Of a stretch of 64,000 nt of DNA, positions 11,226 to 22,783 are shown in pieces (the stretch's first letter is position 1; every line of letters starts with the position of its first letter). The notes beneath the pieces are model-generated. The model was given only the letters and a program-made list of their open reading frames with translations. It was not told the DNA's origin and did no database searches. The stretch spans positions 3,127,501 to 3,191,500 of the forward strand of contig CALZFC010000016.1 in assembly GCA_945643635.1 (NCBI GenBank), in the 5' to 3' direction. This stretch comes from Allodiplogaster sudhausi. Its lineage: Eukaryota > Nematoda > Chromadorea > Rhabditida > Diplogasteridae. The position numbers and the translations under genes were made by a program.

Positions 11226-12128
11226 TAAACTTAGTTTGAACTTCTAGAAATAAAAAAGAACTTGTGAGCTAAAGTTTGAAAATAAGGAGATAATGAGAAC
11301 GATAGGTTGAAGAAGATGGCAAAAATTACCAAGAAAGGATGAAATTGATTAAAAGGGGAGTAAAGGAATGAGCGTAAAAAAGACATAGTAACTGATCAGA
11401 GAGGTTAGTTAGAGAGTGAGAGATAAGTAGAGAAACAGAGAACGAGGGACTGATCAACAGAGAAAAGAGAGAGACCTTGACAATGCGAGAGTAATGAGGA
11501 GAGAAAGCGATGATGAGAGTAAGGATGAGCGAGAGATACAATGAGAGAATGAGGAGGAGAGAGGGACAATGAGAGAGTAAGGACGACCACGGATAAAAGC
11601 GAGGTCGGCATGATATTCGACCAGGCCGCGGGCATGCTCGGCTGTCTCGGGCCCTAAGGCAATCAACGAAGATGACGCATCAGGCGCAAAAATGACTCTT
11701 CCAAAAATGACATCGGAATACCAAGTGATATTTGCAGAGGCTCTTAAATTTTCTGTTATAAATGCCATCATTTTGTAGGTACATAGATCAACTTTTTGCT
11801 TTTAGAACTAGTAGATCAGCTTTATGTTGGTAAATATGAAGCGAAATTACTAATTCAATAAATCTCTTGTGATTTTGTTATAACTGCACAAGAGCGACAG
11901 TCGAAGTGTTTTGTTCACCGGCAGTCAGCCTAATAAATGGTTTGACGCTCGTTAAGAAGGTGCACTGCATTCAAGATGGAAGAGAAGATATGTCTGATAA
12001 AAGTGTAAATAGTTGAAAAAATTCTTGATAAGGAAGGTGGAACAAGATTGTCTATTCACATTTGATTGGAAAGGAGGAAAGTGGAGGAGATCTCAGTCAG
12101 AAGTGTGTGTAAAGTGAAAGGGAGAGTA
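11226..12128. other. GA-rich spacer with one weak open frame
   Basis: Mostly (GA)n-like imperfect sequence. On the minus strand about 11,585-11,771 is an open stretch of roughly 60 codons whose composition is more protein-like than its surroundings (contains ALGPETAEHARGLVEYHAD) and which could be a first exon. I could not connect it to anything. Confidence 0.3.
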
Positions 12129-12300
12129 CACACAGCGCAGATAGTATCACGAGGCCGCACTATAAGGCAGAACTATTTAGTTCGCCATCTCCTGTGGAAC
12201 TAAATAGTTCGCCCTCACGCTTCTATCGATAGCTCAGTTAAAGAGAGCTAGATAGTATGCCGCTGTAGCTCGGTCAGGACGAACTATTACGGTCACCGGC
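12129..12300. repeat. AACTAT/ATAGTT-box repeat (left arm)
   Basis: Begins GTACACACAGCGCAG and contains several small palindromes such as GAACTATTTAGTTC and GGAACTAAATAGTTC at short spacing. Related in opposite orientation to the block at 1-175. Mirror at 16,191-16,362. Likely a non-autonomous element or a terminal repeat; ends and duplications are not resolved. Confidence 0.55.
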
Positions 12301-12426
12301 CAGCCCACTTGGGCACGCCCTCGCTACTCCCCCCCCCCCTCCCCCTTCTCTGCTACCCCCCTGCTTTCCATTGCTCTCTCCCTTACATCCACCCTTTCCT
12401 GCACGTCCATCCTTCTTTCTTTCCAC

Positions 12427-12576
12427 TCAGAAACCAATAAAATGCATTAACAACATTTCCAATTCATTAATAGCAATGTTTATCGTAATATATCTACAAT
12501 AAACATGTACATACAATGACATAGATAAGGGCCACAATATAACGAAAGAGAGACGCAAGGGAGCGAGAGAAGGACG

Positions 12577-12616
<40 letters not shown>

Positions 12617-13117
12617 GAAGGTGGCGGCGGTGGAGGAGTGGAGGTCGCAGCTGTAGCTGGGGTCAAGTCGTCCTTCCTTTGAGTGGGTGGGATTCCCTCC
12701 TTGTCTTGGATCTTGGCCTTAACGTTCTCGATGGTGTCAGCTGCATCGACCTCCAGAGTGATGGTCTTGCCGGTCAGCGTCTTCACGAAGATCTGCATCC
12801 CACGGCGAAGACGCAGAACGAGTGGGAGGGTCGATTCCTTCTGGATGCTGTAGTCCTCGAGGGTGCGGCCATCCTCGAGCTGCTTGCCTGTAAGGAGTCA
12901 ATCAATAACATTTAAACATAGATTATAATTCTAAAATTGAACATCTTTTTTAAGCAGTTTATTGGTACGTAAACCAACCAGCGAAGATCAGGCGCTGCCG
13001 GTCGGGTGGGATGCCCTCCTTGTCCTGGATCTTGGCCTTGACGTTGTCGATGGTGTCAGCCGCCTCCACCTCCAGAGTGATGGTCTTGCCGGCCAGCGTC
13101 TTCACGAAGATCTGCAT
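12427..13117 (-). pseudogene. Degenerate polyubiquitin gene (left arm)
   Basis: Mirror of the copy at 15,374-16,064 described below: one complete but divergent ubiquitin unit split by an intron, followed by a second unit that loses homology about half way and runs into Pro/Thr- and (CT)n-encoded low-complexity sequence. No difference between arms was noticed in the coding part. Confidence 0.75.
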
Positions 13118-13358
13118 GGCGTTGCTTCGCAGTAACAAACAGTGAGCACGAAAACTGCAAAGAAGAACAAATTACACGTGTGCAGGTTTTCTTTAAATAA
13201 CGGAAGGGGGTGTGACGAAACGCAAAAAAAATTAAGTCTAAGTAGCAATAAGTTAGACGACAAAACAAAGAAGGCGGGACGTGCCTCCGCTAGGAGTAAA
13301 CGGAGCAGTGAGAAAAAAAAACAAAAGATATCCGTTAACAGCTGTAGCTTCATCTCAC

Positions 13359-13775
13359 CTTGACATTGTGGTCGAGGACCTTGAGGTAGCCGCACGGGAA
13401 AACGTGGCGGTTGCGCTTCTCGATACCCTTCGGCCAACGCCAGTTCGGCTTCAGGCGCATGTATCTGAACTAGTTAAAACTGTTGTAAATTACCAAAGTA
13501 ACTGCTAAAATCCTGGGTTTAAAGTTGTCATTTTTACAAGCAATTTCTGTCCTCACTTTCATTTGGAACAGGTCTGTGTTTTCTTCATAGCGTTAAAAAT
13601 GAGTAGAAATATGAATTCATCAAGATTTCAACTTTGAAACAATATCCAGAAAATAAAAAATAAAAAAGATCCAGAATTAAAAGGGAGGCTAGTCTGACCT
13701 GTCAGATTCTTGGCGAGTGAAACGCTTCGTGTGCTTCTTGGCGAGGCTGAGTTTCCGTCCAGCGATGACGGTCAT
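13359..13775 (-). pseudogene. eL32-like ribosomal protein gene with internal deletion (left arm)
   Basis: Mirror of 14,716-15,132. Same two exons and the same internal and C-terminal losses. Head-to-head with the right-arm copy across the palindrome spacer. Confidence 0.65.
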
Positions 13776-13853
13776 TTTACCTGAAATGTTTTTTTAGAGA
13801 ACTTCATAACCCCGCAAGCTCAATATGCATCCAGCAAGGATGCGCAATGAAAA

Positions 13854-14637
13854 CAAGCAGCTGGCACATGGAAAAAAAGAAACTCCGCAACTTCTTTTGA
13901 TAAAAAACATGCATCTACACAACAATTACAACAGAGTACACCTCGGGAGGAAACAGTAGTTACACATATTTACTATTTAAATATTTAAATACTATTTAAA
14001 TTTACTACCTCACGTACAGCAACAAGTCAGCCAATTGAACAGTATACAATGGCATTCCTACTTAAATGATATCTTTTTTCCCATTTTATTACAACTTTAA
14101 ATTTTTTAAACTTATTTTCTAATATTGCCGAAGACAGAATCGATTCATTTGTAGGCAGTTCGCCCCGGCCCTTCACGAGACTCGATCCTTCGTCCACAAC
14201 CTCTTCTCGGAGTACCCGACCGTGAATGCGGTTTGGATTCCTTTTTATATAGTATTTCTTTTTATTGAATCCATATTATTTATTTTATTAGGAACAGGAT
14301 TTCGAAAAATACTGTTCGTAAAATTTTTCTTCAGAATACATTCGTTGGAACGAATCGTGCGTGCCTGGAGGTCCACCTGCGACAGACTCAACAGCGACTG
14401 AAACATGACGGTTTCTACCAGCCAAGGCCTTACACCAAGTACACCAAGATGGTCGGATTCCAGTGCGAGCCGGAGACAGCACAAGATCTCCATGTACGTT
14501 TCAATGTTTTTTATATTTTTATATTTTATGTTCTCACATTTTTATACTTGTACCACTTTCATATTATTATGACCAAAGTACGGATTATTTGATTCTAAAG
14601 ATATTTCTAACTTTACTCCTTCACAGAAGGTCAACTG
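13854..14637. other. Unique spacer of palindrome A
   Basis: The only part of the first 28 kb without a mirror copy. The left part (to about 14,150) is AT-rich with a TATTTAAAT-type repeat near 13,970-14,000 and no gene. The right part carries the last exons of a plus-strand gene (next entry). Confidence 0.85.
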
Positions 14638-14671
14638 TTTTCATTGCGCATCCTTGCTGGATGCATATTGA
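14159..14671 (+). CDS. 3' exons of an unknown gene, 5' end missing
   Basis: Exon-like segments 14,159-14,230 (24 codons, GTAGGCAG acceptor, GTTTGG donor), 14,335-14,493 (53 codons) and 14,627-14,671 (ending TGA) all join in phase 0. They read ETRSFVHNLFSEYPTVN, then NRACLEVHLRQTQQRLKHDG and YTKYTKMVGFQCEPETAQD, then KVNCFHCASLLDAY. I do not recognise the family. No first exon is found to the left, so the gene appears cut by the left arm junction. The final exon crosses into the right arm, whose mirror (up to 13,853) carries its last bases only. Base composition is host-like. Confidence 0.5.
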
Positions 14672-14715
14672 GCTTGCGGGGTTATGAAGTTCTCTAAAAA
14701 AACATTTCAGGTAAA

Positions 14716-15132
14716 ATGACCGTCATCGCTGGACGGAAACTCAGCCTCGCCAAGAAGCACACGAAGCGTTTCACTCGCCAAGAATCTGACAGGTCAGACT
14801 AGCCTCCCTTTTAATTCTGGATCTTTTTTATTTTTTATTTTCTGGATATTGTTTCAAAGTTGAAATCTTGATGAATTCATATTTCTACTCATTTTTAACG
14901 CTATGAAGAAAACACAGACCTGTTCCAAATGAAAGTGAGGACAGAAATTGCTTGTAAAAATGACAACTTTAAACCCAGGATTTTAGCAGTTACTTTGGTA
15001 ATTTACAACAGTTTTAACTAGTTCAGATACATGCGCCTGAAGCCGAACTGGCGTTGGCCGAAGGGTATCGAGAAGCGCAACCGCCACGTTTTCCCGTGCG
15101 GCTACCTCAAGGTCCTCGACCACAATGTCAAG
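14716..15132 (+). pseudogene. eL32-like ribosomal protein gene, internally deleted (right arm)
   Basis: Exon 1 is 14,716-14,792 and exon 2 is 15,027-15,132, joined in phase 2. A TTTCAG acceptor lies just before the start, as for trans-splicing. Exon 1 reads AKKHTKRFTRQESDR; exon 2 continues YMRLKPNWRWPKGI and then HVFPCGYLKVLDHNVK. Both parts match the eL32 (rpL32) pattern, but roughly two dozen residues between them and the usual C-terminal 40 or so residues are absent. After the GTGAGA donor the next exon-like sequence is ubiquitin in another frame. eL32 is a 60S subunit protein; this copy should not be functional. Possibly a captured host fragment. Confidence 0.65.
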
Positions 15133-15373
15133 GTGAGATGAAGCTACAGCTGTTAACGGATATCTTTTGTTTTTTTTTCTCACTGCTCCGTTTACTCCTA
15201 GCGGAGGCACGTCCCGCCTTCTTTGTTTTGTCGTCTAACTTATTGCTACTTAGACTTAATTTTTTTTGCGTTTCGTCACACCCCCTTCCGTTATTTAAAG
15301 AAAACCTGCACACGTGTAATTTGTTCTTCTTTGCAGTTTTCGTGCTCACTGTTTGTTACTGCGAAGCAACGCC

Positions 15374-15872
15374 ATGCAGATCTTCGTGAAGACGCTGGCC
15401 GGCAAGACCATCACTCTGGAGGTGGAGGCGGCTGACACCATCGACAACGTCAAGGCCAAGATCCAGGACAAGGAGGGCATCCCACCCGACCGGCAGCGCC
15501 TGATCTTCGCTGGTTGGTTTACGTACCAATAAACTGCTTAAAAAAGATGTTCAATTTTAGAATTATAATCTATGTTTAAATGTTATTGATTGACTCCTTA
15601 CAGGCAAGCAGCTCGAGGATGGCCGCACCCTCGAGGACTACAGCATCCAGAAGGAATCGACCCTCCCACTCGTTCTGCGTCTTCGCCGTGGGATGCAGAT
15701 CTTCGTGAAGACGCTGACCGGCAAGACCATCACTCTGGAGGTCGATGCAGCTGACACCATCGAGAACGTTAAGGCCAAGATCCAAGACAAGGAGGGAATC
15801 CCACCCACTCAAAGGAAGGACGACTTGACCCCAGCTACAGCTGCGACCTCCACTCCTCCACCGCCGCCACCT

Positions 15873-15917
<45 letters not shown>

Positions 15918-16064
15918 CCTTCTCTCGCTCCCTTGCGTCTCTCTTTCGTTATATTGTGGCCCTTATCTATGTCATTGTATGTACATGTTTATTGTAGATA
16001 TATTACGATAAACATTGCTATTAATGAATTGGAAATGTTGTTAATGCATTTTATTGGTTTCTGA
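15374..16064 (+). pseudogene. Degenerate polyubiquitin gene (right arm)
   Basis: Exons 15,374-15,512 and 15,604-16,064 join in phase 1. The first unit is a full 76-residue ubiquitin. It starts [18 protein letters not shown], keeps all seven lysines and Ile44, but differs at several normally invariant sites: Thr9 to Ala, Pro19-Ser20 to Ala-Ala, Ser57 to Glu, His68 to Pro, and the C-terminal Gly-Gly is Arg-Gly (LRLRRG). A second unit starts immediately ([11 protein letters not shown]) but after about 38 residues turns into unrelated sequence ending in Pro and Ser-Leu repeats encoded by CT runs. Ubiquitin cannot be conjugated without its terminal Gly-Gly, so this is either a pseudogene or a diverged ubiquitin-like protein. 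Frame is preserved over the first unit. Confidence 0.75.
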
Positions 16065-16190
16065 GTGGAAAGAAAGAAGGATGGACGTGCAGGAAAGGGT
16101 GGATGTAAGGGAGAGAGCAATGGAAAGCAGGGGGGTAGCAGAGAAGGGGGAGGGGGGGGGGAGTAGCGAGGGCGTGCCCAAGTGGGCTGG

Positions 16191-16362
16191 CCGGTGACCG
16201 TAATAGTTCGTCCTGACCGAGCTACAGCGGCATACTATCTAGCTCTCTTTAACTGAGCTATCGATAGAAGCGTGAGGGCGAACTATTTAGTTCCACAGGA
16301 GATGGCGAACTAAATAGTTCTGCCTTATAGTGCGGCCTCGTGATACTATCTGCGCTGTGTGT
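16191..16362. repeat. AACTAT/ATAGTT-box repeat (right arm)
   Basis: Mirror of 12,129-12,300, ending CTGCGCTGTGTGTAC in this orientation. Confidence 0.55.
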
Positions 16363-17272
16363 ACTCTCCCTTTCACTTTACACACACTTCTGACTGAGAT
16401 CTCCTCCACTTTCCTCCTTTCCAATCAAATGTGAATAGACAATCTTGTTCCACCTTCCTTATCAAGAATTTTTTCAACTATTTACACTTTTATCAGACAT
16501 ATCTTCTCTTCCATCTTGAATGCAGTGCACCTTCTTAACGAGCGTCAAACCATTTATTAGGCTGACTGCCGGTGAACAAAACACTTCGACTGTCGCTCTT
16601 GTGCAGTTATAACAAAATCACAAGAGATTTATTGAATTAGTAATTTCGCTTCATATTTACCAACATAAAGCTGATCTACTAGTTCTAAAAGCAAAAAGTT
16701 GATCTATGTACCTACAAAATGATGGCATTTATAACAGAAAATTTAAGAGCCTCTGCAAATATCACTTGGTATTCCGATGTCATTTTTGGAAGAGTCATTT
16801 TTGCGCCTGATGCGTCATCTTCGTTGATTGCCTTAGGGCCCGAGACAGCCGAGCATGCCCGCGGCCTGGTCGAATATCATGCCGACCTCGCTTTTATCCG
16901 TGGTCGTCCTTACTCTCTCATTGTCCCTCTCTCCTCCTCATTCTCTCATTGTATCTCTCGCTCATCCTTACTCTCATCATCGCTTTCTCTCCTCATTACT
17001 CTCGCATTGTCAAGGTCTCTCTCTTTTCTCTGTTGATCAGTCCCTCGTTCTCTGTTTCTCTACTTATCTCTCACTCTCTAACTAACCTCTCTGATCAGTT
17101 ACTATGTCTTTTTTACGCTCATTCCTTTACTCCCCTTTTAATCAATTTCATCCTTTCTTGGTAATTTTTGCCATCTTCTTCAACCTATCGTTCTCATTAT
17201 CTCCTTATTTTCAAACTTTAGCTCACAAGTTCTTTTTTATTTCTAGAAGTTCAAACTAAGTTTACCAATGAC
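16363..17272. other. CT-rich spacer with one weak open frame
   Basis: Mirror of 11,226-12,128. The open stretch from 16,719 to about 16,905 (plus strand) may be a first exon; downstream sequence is (CT)n-like. Nothing else seen. Confidence 0.3.
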
Positions 17273-17443
17273 CAGGGGTGGCCGGGGGCCGAAAATATCC
17301 GGTCCCGGCCCCGGCCCCCAGGGTAGGCCCCGGCCCCGGCCCCGGCCCCCAAGGTCGGCCCCGGCCCCCAGGGTCGGCCCCGGCCCCGGGGGCCGGGGCC
17401 GGGGGTCGGGGCCTGGGGCCGGGGCCGGGGCCGGCCACCCCTG
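17273..17443. mobile_element. hAT-type MITE composed of GGGGCC-like repeats (right arm)
   Basis: Mirror of 11,047-11,217, with the same inverted ends and the 8-bp duplication (CCAATGAC in this orientation) on both sides. Confidence 0.88.
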
Positions 17444-17605
17444 CCAATGACGCTCTCATCCATTCTTTCTCTTGTTGACTCTATCTCTAGATCAATAGCT
17501 CTCTAAGTTTTAGCCCTCTCTCTCTCGTAATCTTTTCTCAATATCTCTCTCGCTCTCTCTCACTTTCAATGCTTATTGAATCCTAAAGTGTCTAGTCCTA
17601 CCGCC

Positions 17606-18119
17606 ATGGCCGTCGTTGATCCAGTGGGAATAAAGAAGGGGCTCGCGCCCGCGGGCATTCGATCAACTGAAATCGGGCTTTTATTTTCAGACAAAGAAAA
17701 CACTGGTAAGGCTAACTGAGGAATTTTCTAGTTAATGTAGAAACTATGGTCTTTTTTTAAACATTGTGCTTTATATGCATCTTTAGTAAATTCATATGTG
17801 GCCACCATAATTGTATACATACATTCCGCTGCTCAAGCAGCCAACTGAATACATAGCTCTTTTTTCTTCCTCTATACAAGTGTGTAAAGTTCTGGTAAAA
17901 TGAGGAATGCGTTGTCTGAGCTCTTTCAAAGTCTAAATTCTATAAAACCTTTATGTTGAAATTTTTCACCTTTTTTGTTTTGTTGTAATATCTTGCCTGT
18001 TAATATTACATTTTCATTACTATATCTCAACAAAAAGCAAGATCTTACCTATTTGGTAATATGTAAATTTTCATTCCAATATCTCAACAGCAAACATCAG
18101 AGGTGCATCCAACTCATAA
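17606..18119 (+). CDS. Possible tiny two-exon gene, 42 codons (right arm)
   Basis: Exon 17,606-17,705 begins MAVVDPVGIKKGLAPAGIR and ends at a GTAAGG donor in phase 1. Exon 18,091-18,119 follows an ATCTCAACAG acceptor and ends TAA. Unknown function. The first exon has strong start context and GC-rich codons; the second is uncertain. Confidence 0.3.
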
Positions 18120-18909
18120 TATTTCAAGACTTTGTTGCAAACGAAGCCGCAAGGATTCTTCTTGATTCTCTCAGAAATCGCCTCGTATGCACATGCTTTC
18201 AAGCTTCTTGTCCTACCTTCTCTCCCCGATCCATTTTATCTGAAATTCAAAAAAGTTCTCTATTGATTTTTGGCTATAGGATTCTTGTAAAGAGTTTATC
18301 ATTTACTAGTCAATAATGCCAGACAAAGGAAAATCTTATTTTAAAGCAGTGCAATTCATTCCGAAATTGTGGACAGGATCTTGTATTACGAACAATACAA
18401 TACTTGAATATATGTGAATGAACAACGGATTGTGAGTAAAAATTGTAATTGATCAGTGTGTTAGCACGATTTCTATATAAAATTCACACTTTCAATATGT
18501 CTCCATTTTCACAACGGCCGAATGCCAGCTCATGAAATGTTTTTTTTTCTTCTGCTTCAAATTTCGGCAGGCAACGTTTCGAAATTCTTGAGAATTTAGA
18601 ATGTTATCTCACGCCGTTCAAAACGGATGAAAAGATCATTCATTGCCTGTCATTTTTTGCATATAAATAAATATTTTAAAAAGTTATAAATCAGCAAATG
18701 GAAGAAAAGCACTTATTCCGGTGGATGCAATGAGAATGGCCGTGCTGGGAGTACGGCAGTGCGCTGTGAAGAGGAAGCTCTCGCCGCGACGCTCGTTCTT
18801 TTCCTGCACCATAGCAATATAATTTGTTATTCATTTAATAATTATGTCAAATTTTATTTTCGGTTAAGTATGTCTCAAAAAAAAAATAAAAAAAAATTCT
18901 TCATTAAGC
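18120..18909. other. No gene seen
   Basis: Mirror of 9,580-10,370. AT-rich, with only the possible extra receptor exon near 18,710-18,805 on the minus strand. Confidence 0.4.
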
Positions 18910-21102
18910 TCACTTCTTACATGGTCGCAGCATGTCGCCGACCGCGACGCGTCGGTCGAGCACGAAGAGAAGCAGAGGCGGCAAGAGATTCTTGACGTCG
19001 GAGAAGGTGGCGGCGAGGAGAAGAAGTGTCGGCCGCGGCAGCTCAACGACTGAGACGACCGCCTGCGAGAGAGAGAGAGTGAGAGAGAGAGAGGGATGAT
19101 TACACCATGAATTGAATAGCTATATCAAAAAAAAGTTAGATACAAAACACTAACATATGTATGTAAGTAGTGAAAGTAAAATTTTAGGGCACTGGGAATT
19201 AAGTTATTATAAGCTGAATAAGAAAGATTGCTGAACTGGGAATTCAAGTGCTTTTTGAGTGTCAAACCTGCTCTAGTGCGAAAAATGTGCTAATGGCGCA
19301 TTCCGAAATTCCGACGACCATAAGACGCTTGTCAAGGTCCTTCAAGAACTCTGTAGATTGCAGAAAGAAGAAGGTAAACCATCATACAATTGTTTAAAAA
19401 GTAAGCGAACTTATGACAACGTAACAATATTCCAATGTTCCGCTGACCTTGACATGCAATGTCTTACTGCGACGAACAGTCGTAGTGTAGCAGAAGATCA
19501 TGAGGCCAGAGCTCACGAGACAATAAAGGCTGATCAAGATGTGCCACGTGAACTGAAAATATTATAAATATGCCTGCCATTCACCAATTGTAACATTAAA
19601 AAGAAATTCGAGCTCTGTCCACTCACTTTACTATGCGCGAGAGTGGCGCCGAAAAAGAATGAAAACATGAAAAGTAATGGGCTAATTAAAAATAATTTCC
19701 TTGCCTTTTCAAAATCGCAATGGTTGCGTTCAAGAAATCGCATTGGCAAACATAGAACTGCATATGGCTTACCGCAAGTCGAAGCGAGGAGACAGAAGAA
19801 GAAGAGGAAGCTCATCGTCATCTCTCGCGCACTCTTCCAGCCTCGCCAAGACGACCGGCCAGAACAGACTGGGGAAGCTGATGGAAATGGGCAGAAGGAG
19901 GGTGAGCAGAAGGGCGAGAGGGAGCAGACGCTTCCAGATCTAGCAAATTTATTAAAGATATTCAGACATAAAGGAAGTATCCGACAAAAAAATTACTTTT
20001 ATTTTATATTCCCATATGATGACTTCGGCCTAAAAGATCGATCCCGATTTCGAGATTGATCCGAGATTGTCCCGCTTTATCAATATCGGTATTTAGAGAG
20101 AAATATATATATTTTTAATACAGTAGAAAAGTCTCTCTCGATGCGCACGGGCGTCTTCAAATCCAAGCAAGAGGTGCCAACGGGTAGGAAGAAGAGGCAA
20201 TCTCGGGCCGTCCTGCCCAATTAGCACCTCATTTTCACTAATTGTAAGGTATGAGGTACTGACGTCAACGTGCCTAATGTCACGTTGCGTGACAAGCACT
20301 TTCAACACAAATTATGGAAGCACATTAAGTTTATACCTAGATTTGTGGTACCAGTTTGAAAGGTCCAAAAAGGAATAAAAAAAACAGCTTTGCTGAGAAG
20401 CGCAAAATCGATGAAGTCAAAAAGTGAATTATAGATACAGAAAAAGTAGAAACATGCAAAAAATGCTTCATGCATGTTAATCTTGTTCGATTGATTGAAT
20501 TATTTGAACGACGTAAAGTCAAACCCGCGCGTCTCTGGTCGGCTGACAAATCGTCGTGTAGCGATTGAGTGCGACGAGTAGATTGACGCACTGTTGAGCG
20601 CCTATGAGATAGATGGTGCTTCTGAAGATCAACCTTTATTTACTTATTTTGTAAGCCGAAAATAAGCAGAATTCTATGTAATTAATTGGACCTGAACGCC
20701 ATCTCGCGCATCCAGTTCGGGAGGGCACTCGTGTAGAATGCGCTCGAGATACACGAGAAGGGTAGACGATGCGATATTGTGTTGGCTAATTGGGAGAAGA
20801 CATCCTAATAATTCACTATTTATGTTTGAATAATTACATGTTTATTTATTGCTTATTTACATATATATATATATGTGTGTGCGAGAATGAAAATAATAAA
20901 ATGCATCTATATGGTTAATAATATTTTTAAACAAAAACCGCCTGACACAGCATCCACCAACGAAGAATAGCGTGTAAAAAACGGTAGAAGTGGAGGAGCG
21001 CAAACGATATCGAGCGATGAAGATGAGCTCGAAGATATAGAGCAAGAGAAGAGGCAACGAGTAGAGTAATGCAGCCATCAGAAGTATGTCATGAAGAGCC
21101 AT
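18910..21102 (-). CDS. Serpentine (7TM) chemoreceptor, srg/srv-like (right arm)
   Basis: Mirror of the gene at 7,387-9,579, with all eight exons and all splice phases retained, including the GC donor after exon 5. The only coding change I noticed is Val to Leu in the second extracellular loop (MRFVER in the left copy, MRFLER here). Two intact copies in tail-to-tail orientation inside a palindrome are expected to be kept alike by gene conversion. The (GA)n block just upstream of the start is shared. Confidence 0.75.
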
Positions 21103-21428
21103 CTAGCGAGAGAGAGAGAGAGAGAGAGACAGAGAGAGAGACAGAGAAGAGAGCGGGAGAGAGAGAAGAATATGATTGAAATGAGTGAGCGAGACAGAAA
21201 GAGCGGTGTCGCCTTCTCAAAGCGCCGCAACACTTTAGAGAAAATGAATTCACGGAAACGATATCAGGAAGATGGAAAGAATATGCAGTATATGCACTTT
21301 GTTTATTTTATATAAATGTTTTTGAGTGATGAAAAGTACCATTACAAAAAAAATTTAAAGGAAGTGTTCATGATGATATGTATGTACATTCATATCTACC
21401 TGCATACACAGAGTACATTTAAGAGAGC

Positions 21429-22783
21429 CAATCTGATAGGCTCGACCACGAGCGTGCAGGGAATAAAATTATTTTTTGATTTTAATTTTATTTGAAGGGT
21501 TACTGTAGCACCCTATGGGGATTCCAAAAACAATTTTTTCAAAAATTTATTTTCGTTTTTCAACACAGTATACCTCGAAATGTCGAAATAAGTTAAATAG
21601 CCATAACTTTTTGTAAACTCAACGAAATTGAATTTTGAAAAGTTTATTATTCAGCAATCACAGGGGCAAAAAAAAGTCATACAAAATTTTTTGAAAAAAA
21701 TTCATTTAAGGGGTCATATTGACACCCAAATATATCGTTTGTGCGATTTGGGCCCGAAAACGTTTCGAGGGCGCTTATAGGACACCACCACGTGAAAGAG
21801 GAGCATTTATAACTCCTAGTACAATGGTTGACCAACGGATTGGAGCACGTATTGGTAGCCTAATTTTCGACTGAACATTCACATTTGCTCAACCTGGCGA
21901 GCAGGTGAATTGGCATAAATCGCTTCAAACTAAACAATTAGCAGAATTAGAGTGATCATTCGATTTGTCTTCTGAAAACTAAGAAAATAGTTCCAAAGAA
22001 CGCATGACTTTTCTTGTAAGTTCACTTTTTCAACACTTTTTTGGCATAAACCTTTTTTCTGCGTCTTGAATTCGGTACCTTTTCGCCAGTTTCGGATATT
22101 TTGTGAGCAGAAGGCGCCATAGTTTTGCATTCGTAAGAAAGAGCATTTAATTTTACATAGCTTACATAAGATTGCAACTGAATTTGACCACGTATTTGAT
22201 GCGATTTTGCGGCCAGAAACTCCTCAACTCTACAAAACATCAAAATTCGAAATTGCCTAATCCTCCCCTGGCGTCTTGTACATGGGCTAGAAACAAGATG
22301 GGATTGTTCTCAAGTCGATTTTATACAGATATGATTTATTTGTACGACATTACAAAAAATAATGGGTAAATTGTTCTTTCGTATCTCAAATAATTCCCCT
22401 ATAACTACGGAAATGTACGTTTATGACTTATTTTAAGAGGATTTTCTGAGTTTGTCTTCAACCACTGGAAAGAACGGGGTTTTTGTACCTGTATGAGTGC
22501 TCATCACCTCAATATAGCCAAAATATTTTCGATAATCTAGAATTAAGGATCCATTGACTTTTTTCGAAAAAAAATTACTTTTCAAATCGTTCTGGTGCCG
22601 TATATTATAGGTTGGGAAACATTGAAATCAGGTTTTTAAAAGACGATTTTTACTCCGTTTTCAATATATAGCTCATGTCAGTGTAACAGGAAGAGTTGGG
22701 TGTATGCAGGCCATCCGTCACATCTGAAATCTCTTTTCCCAGGGAAATGTTTTTTTAGTGTGATGATGAGTGTGGTCACCTTC
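21429..22783. repeat. Dispersed AT-rich repeat (right arm)
   Basis: Mirror of 5,706-7,060. A few base differences occur, for example around 21,892-21,905. Confidence 0.6.

Larger units (their letters stand above)
282..13853 (+). repeat. Palindrome A, left arm
   Basis: The sequence from 282 to 13,853 is repeated in reverse complement at 14,638-28,209; mirrored coordinates sum to about 28,489-28,491 throughout. Arms differ by rare substitutions and 1-3 base indels. At the outer edge they share the motif TCTAAAATATATGTCG and then diverge. At the inner edge they share TGCGCAATGAAAAC and then diverge. The outer breakpoint lies at the intron/exon boundary before the last polymerase exon of the right arm. 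Confidence 0.93.

Noticed and set aside
11012..11239. Pro/Gly/Arg-rich proteins on both strands
   Set aside because: Pure products of the GGGGCC repeat; all frames are open, and the sequence is a bounded hAT-type MITE.
14718..15389. eL32-ubiquitin fusion protein
   Set aside because: The ubiquitin exon is not in frame with the eL32 exons and has its own start; natural ribosomal fusions to ubiquitin involve other ribosomal proteins.
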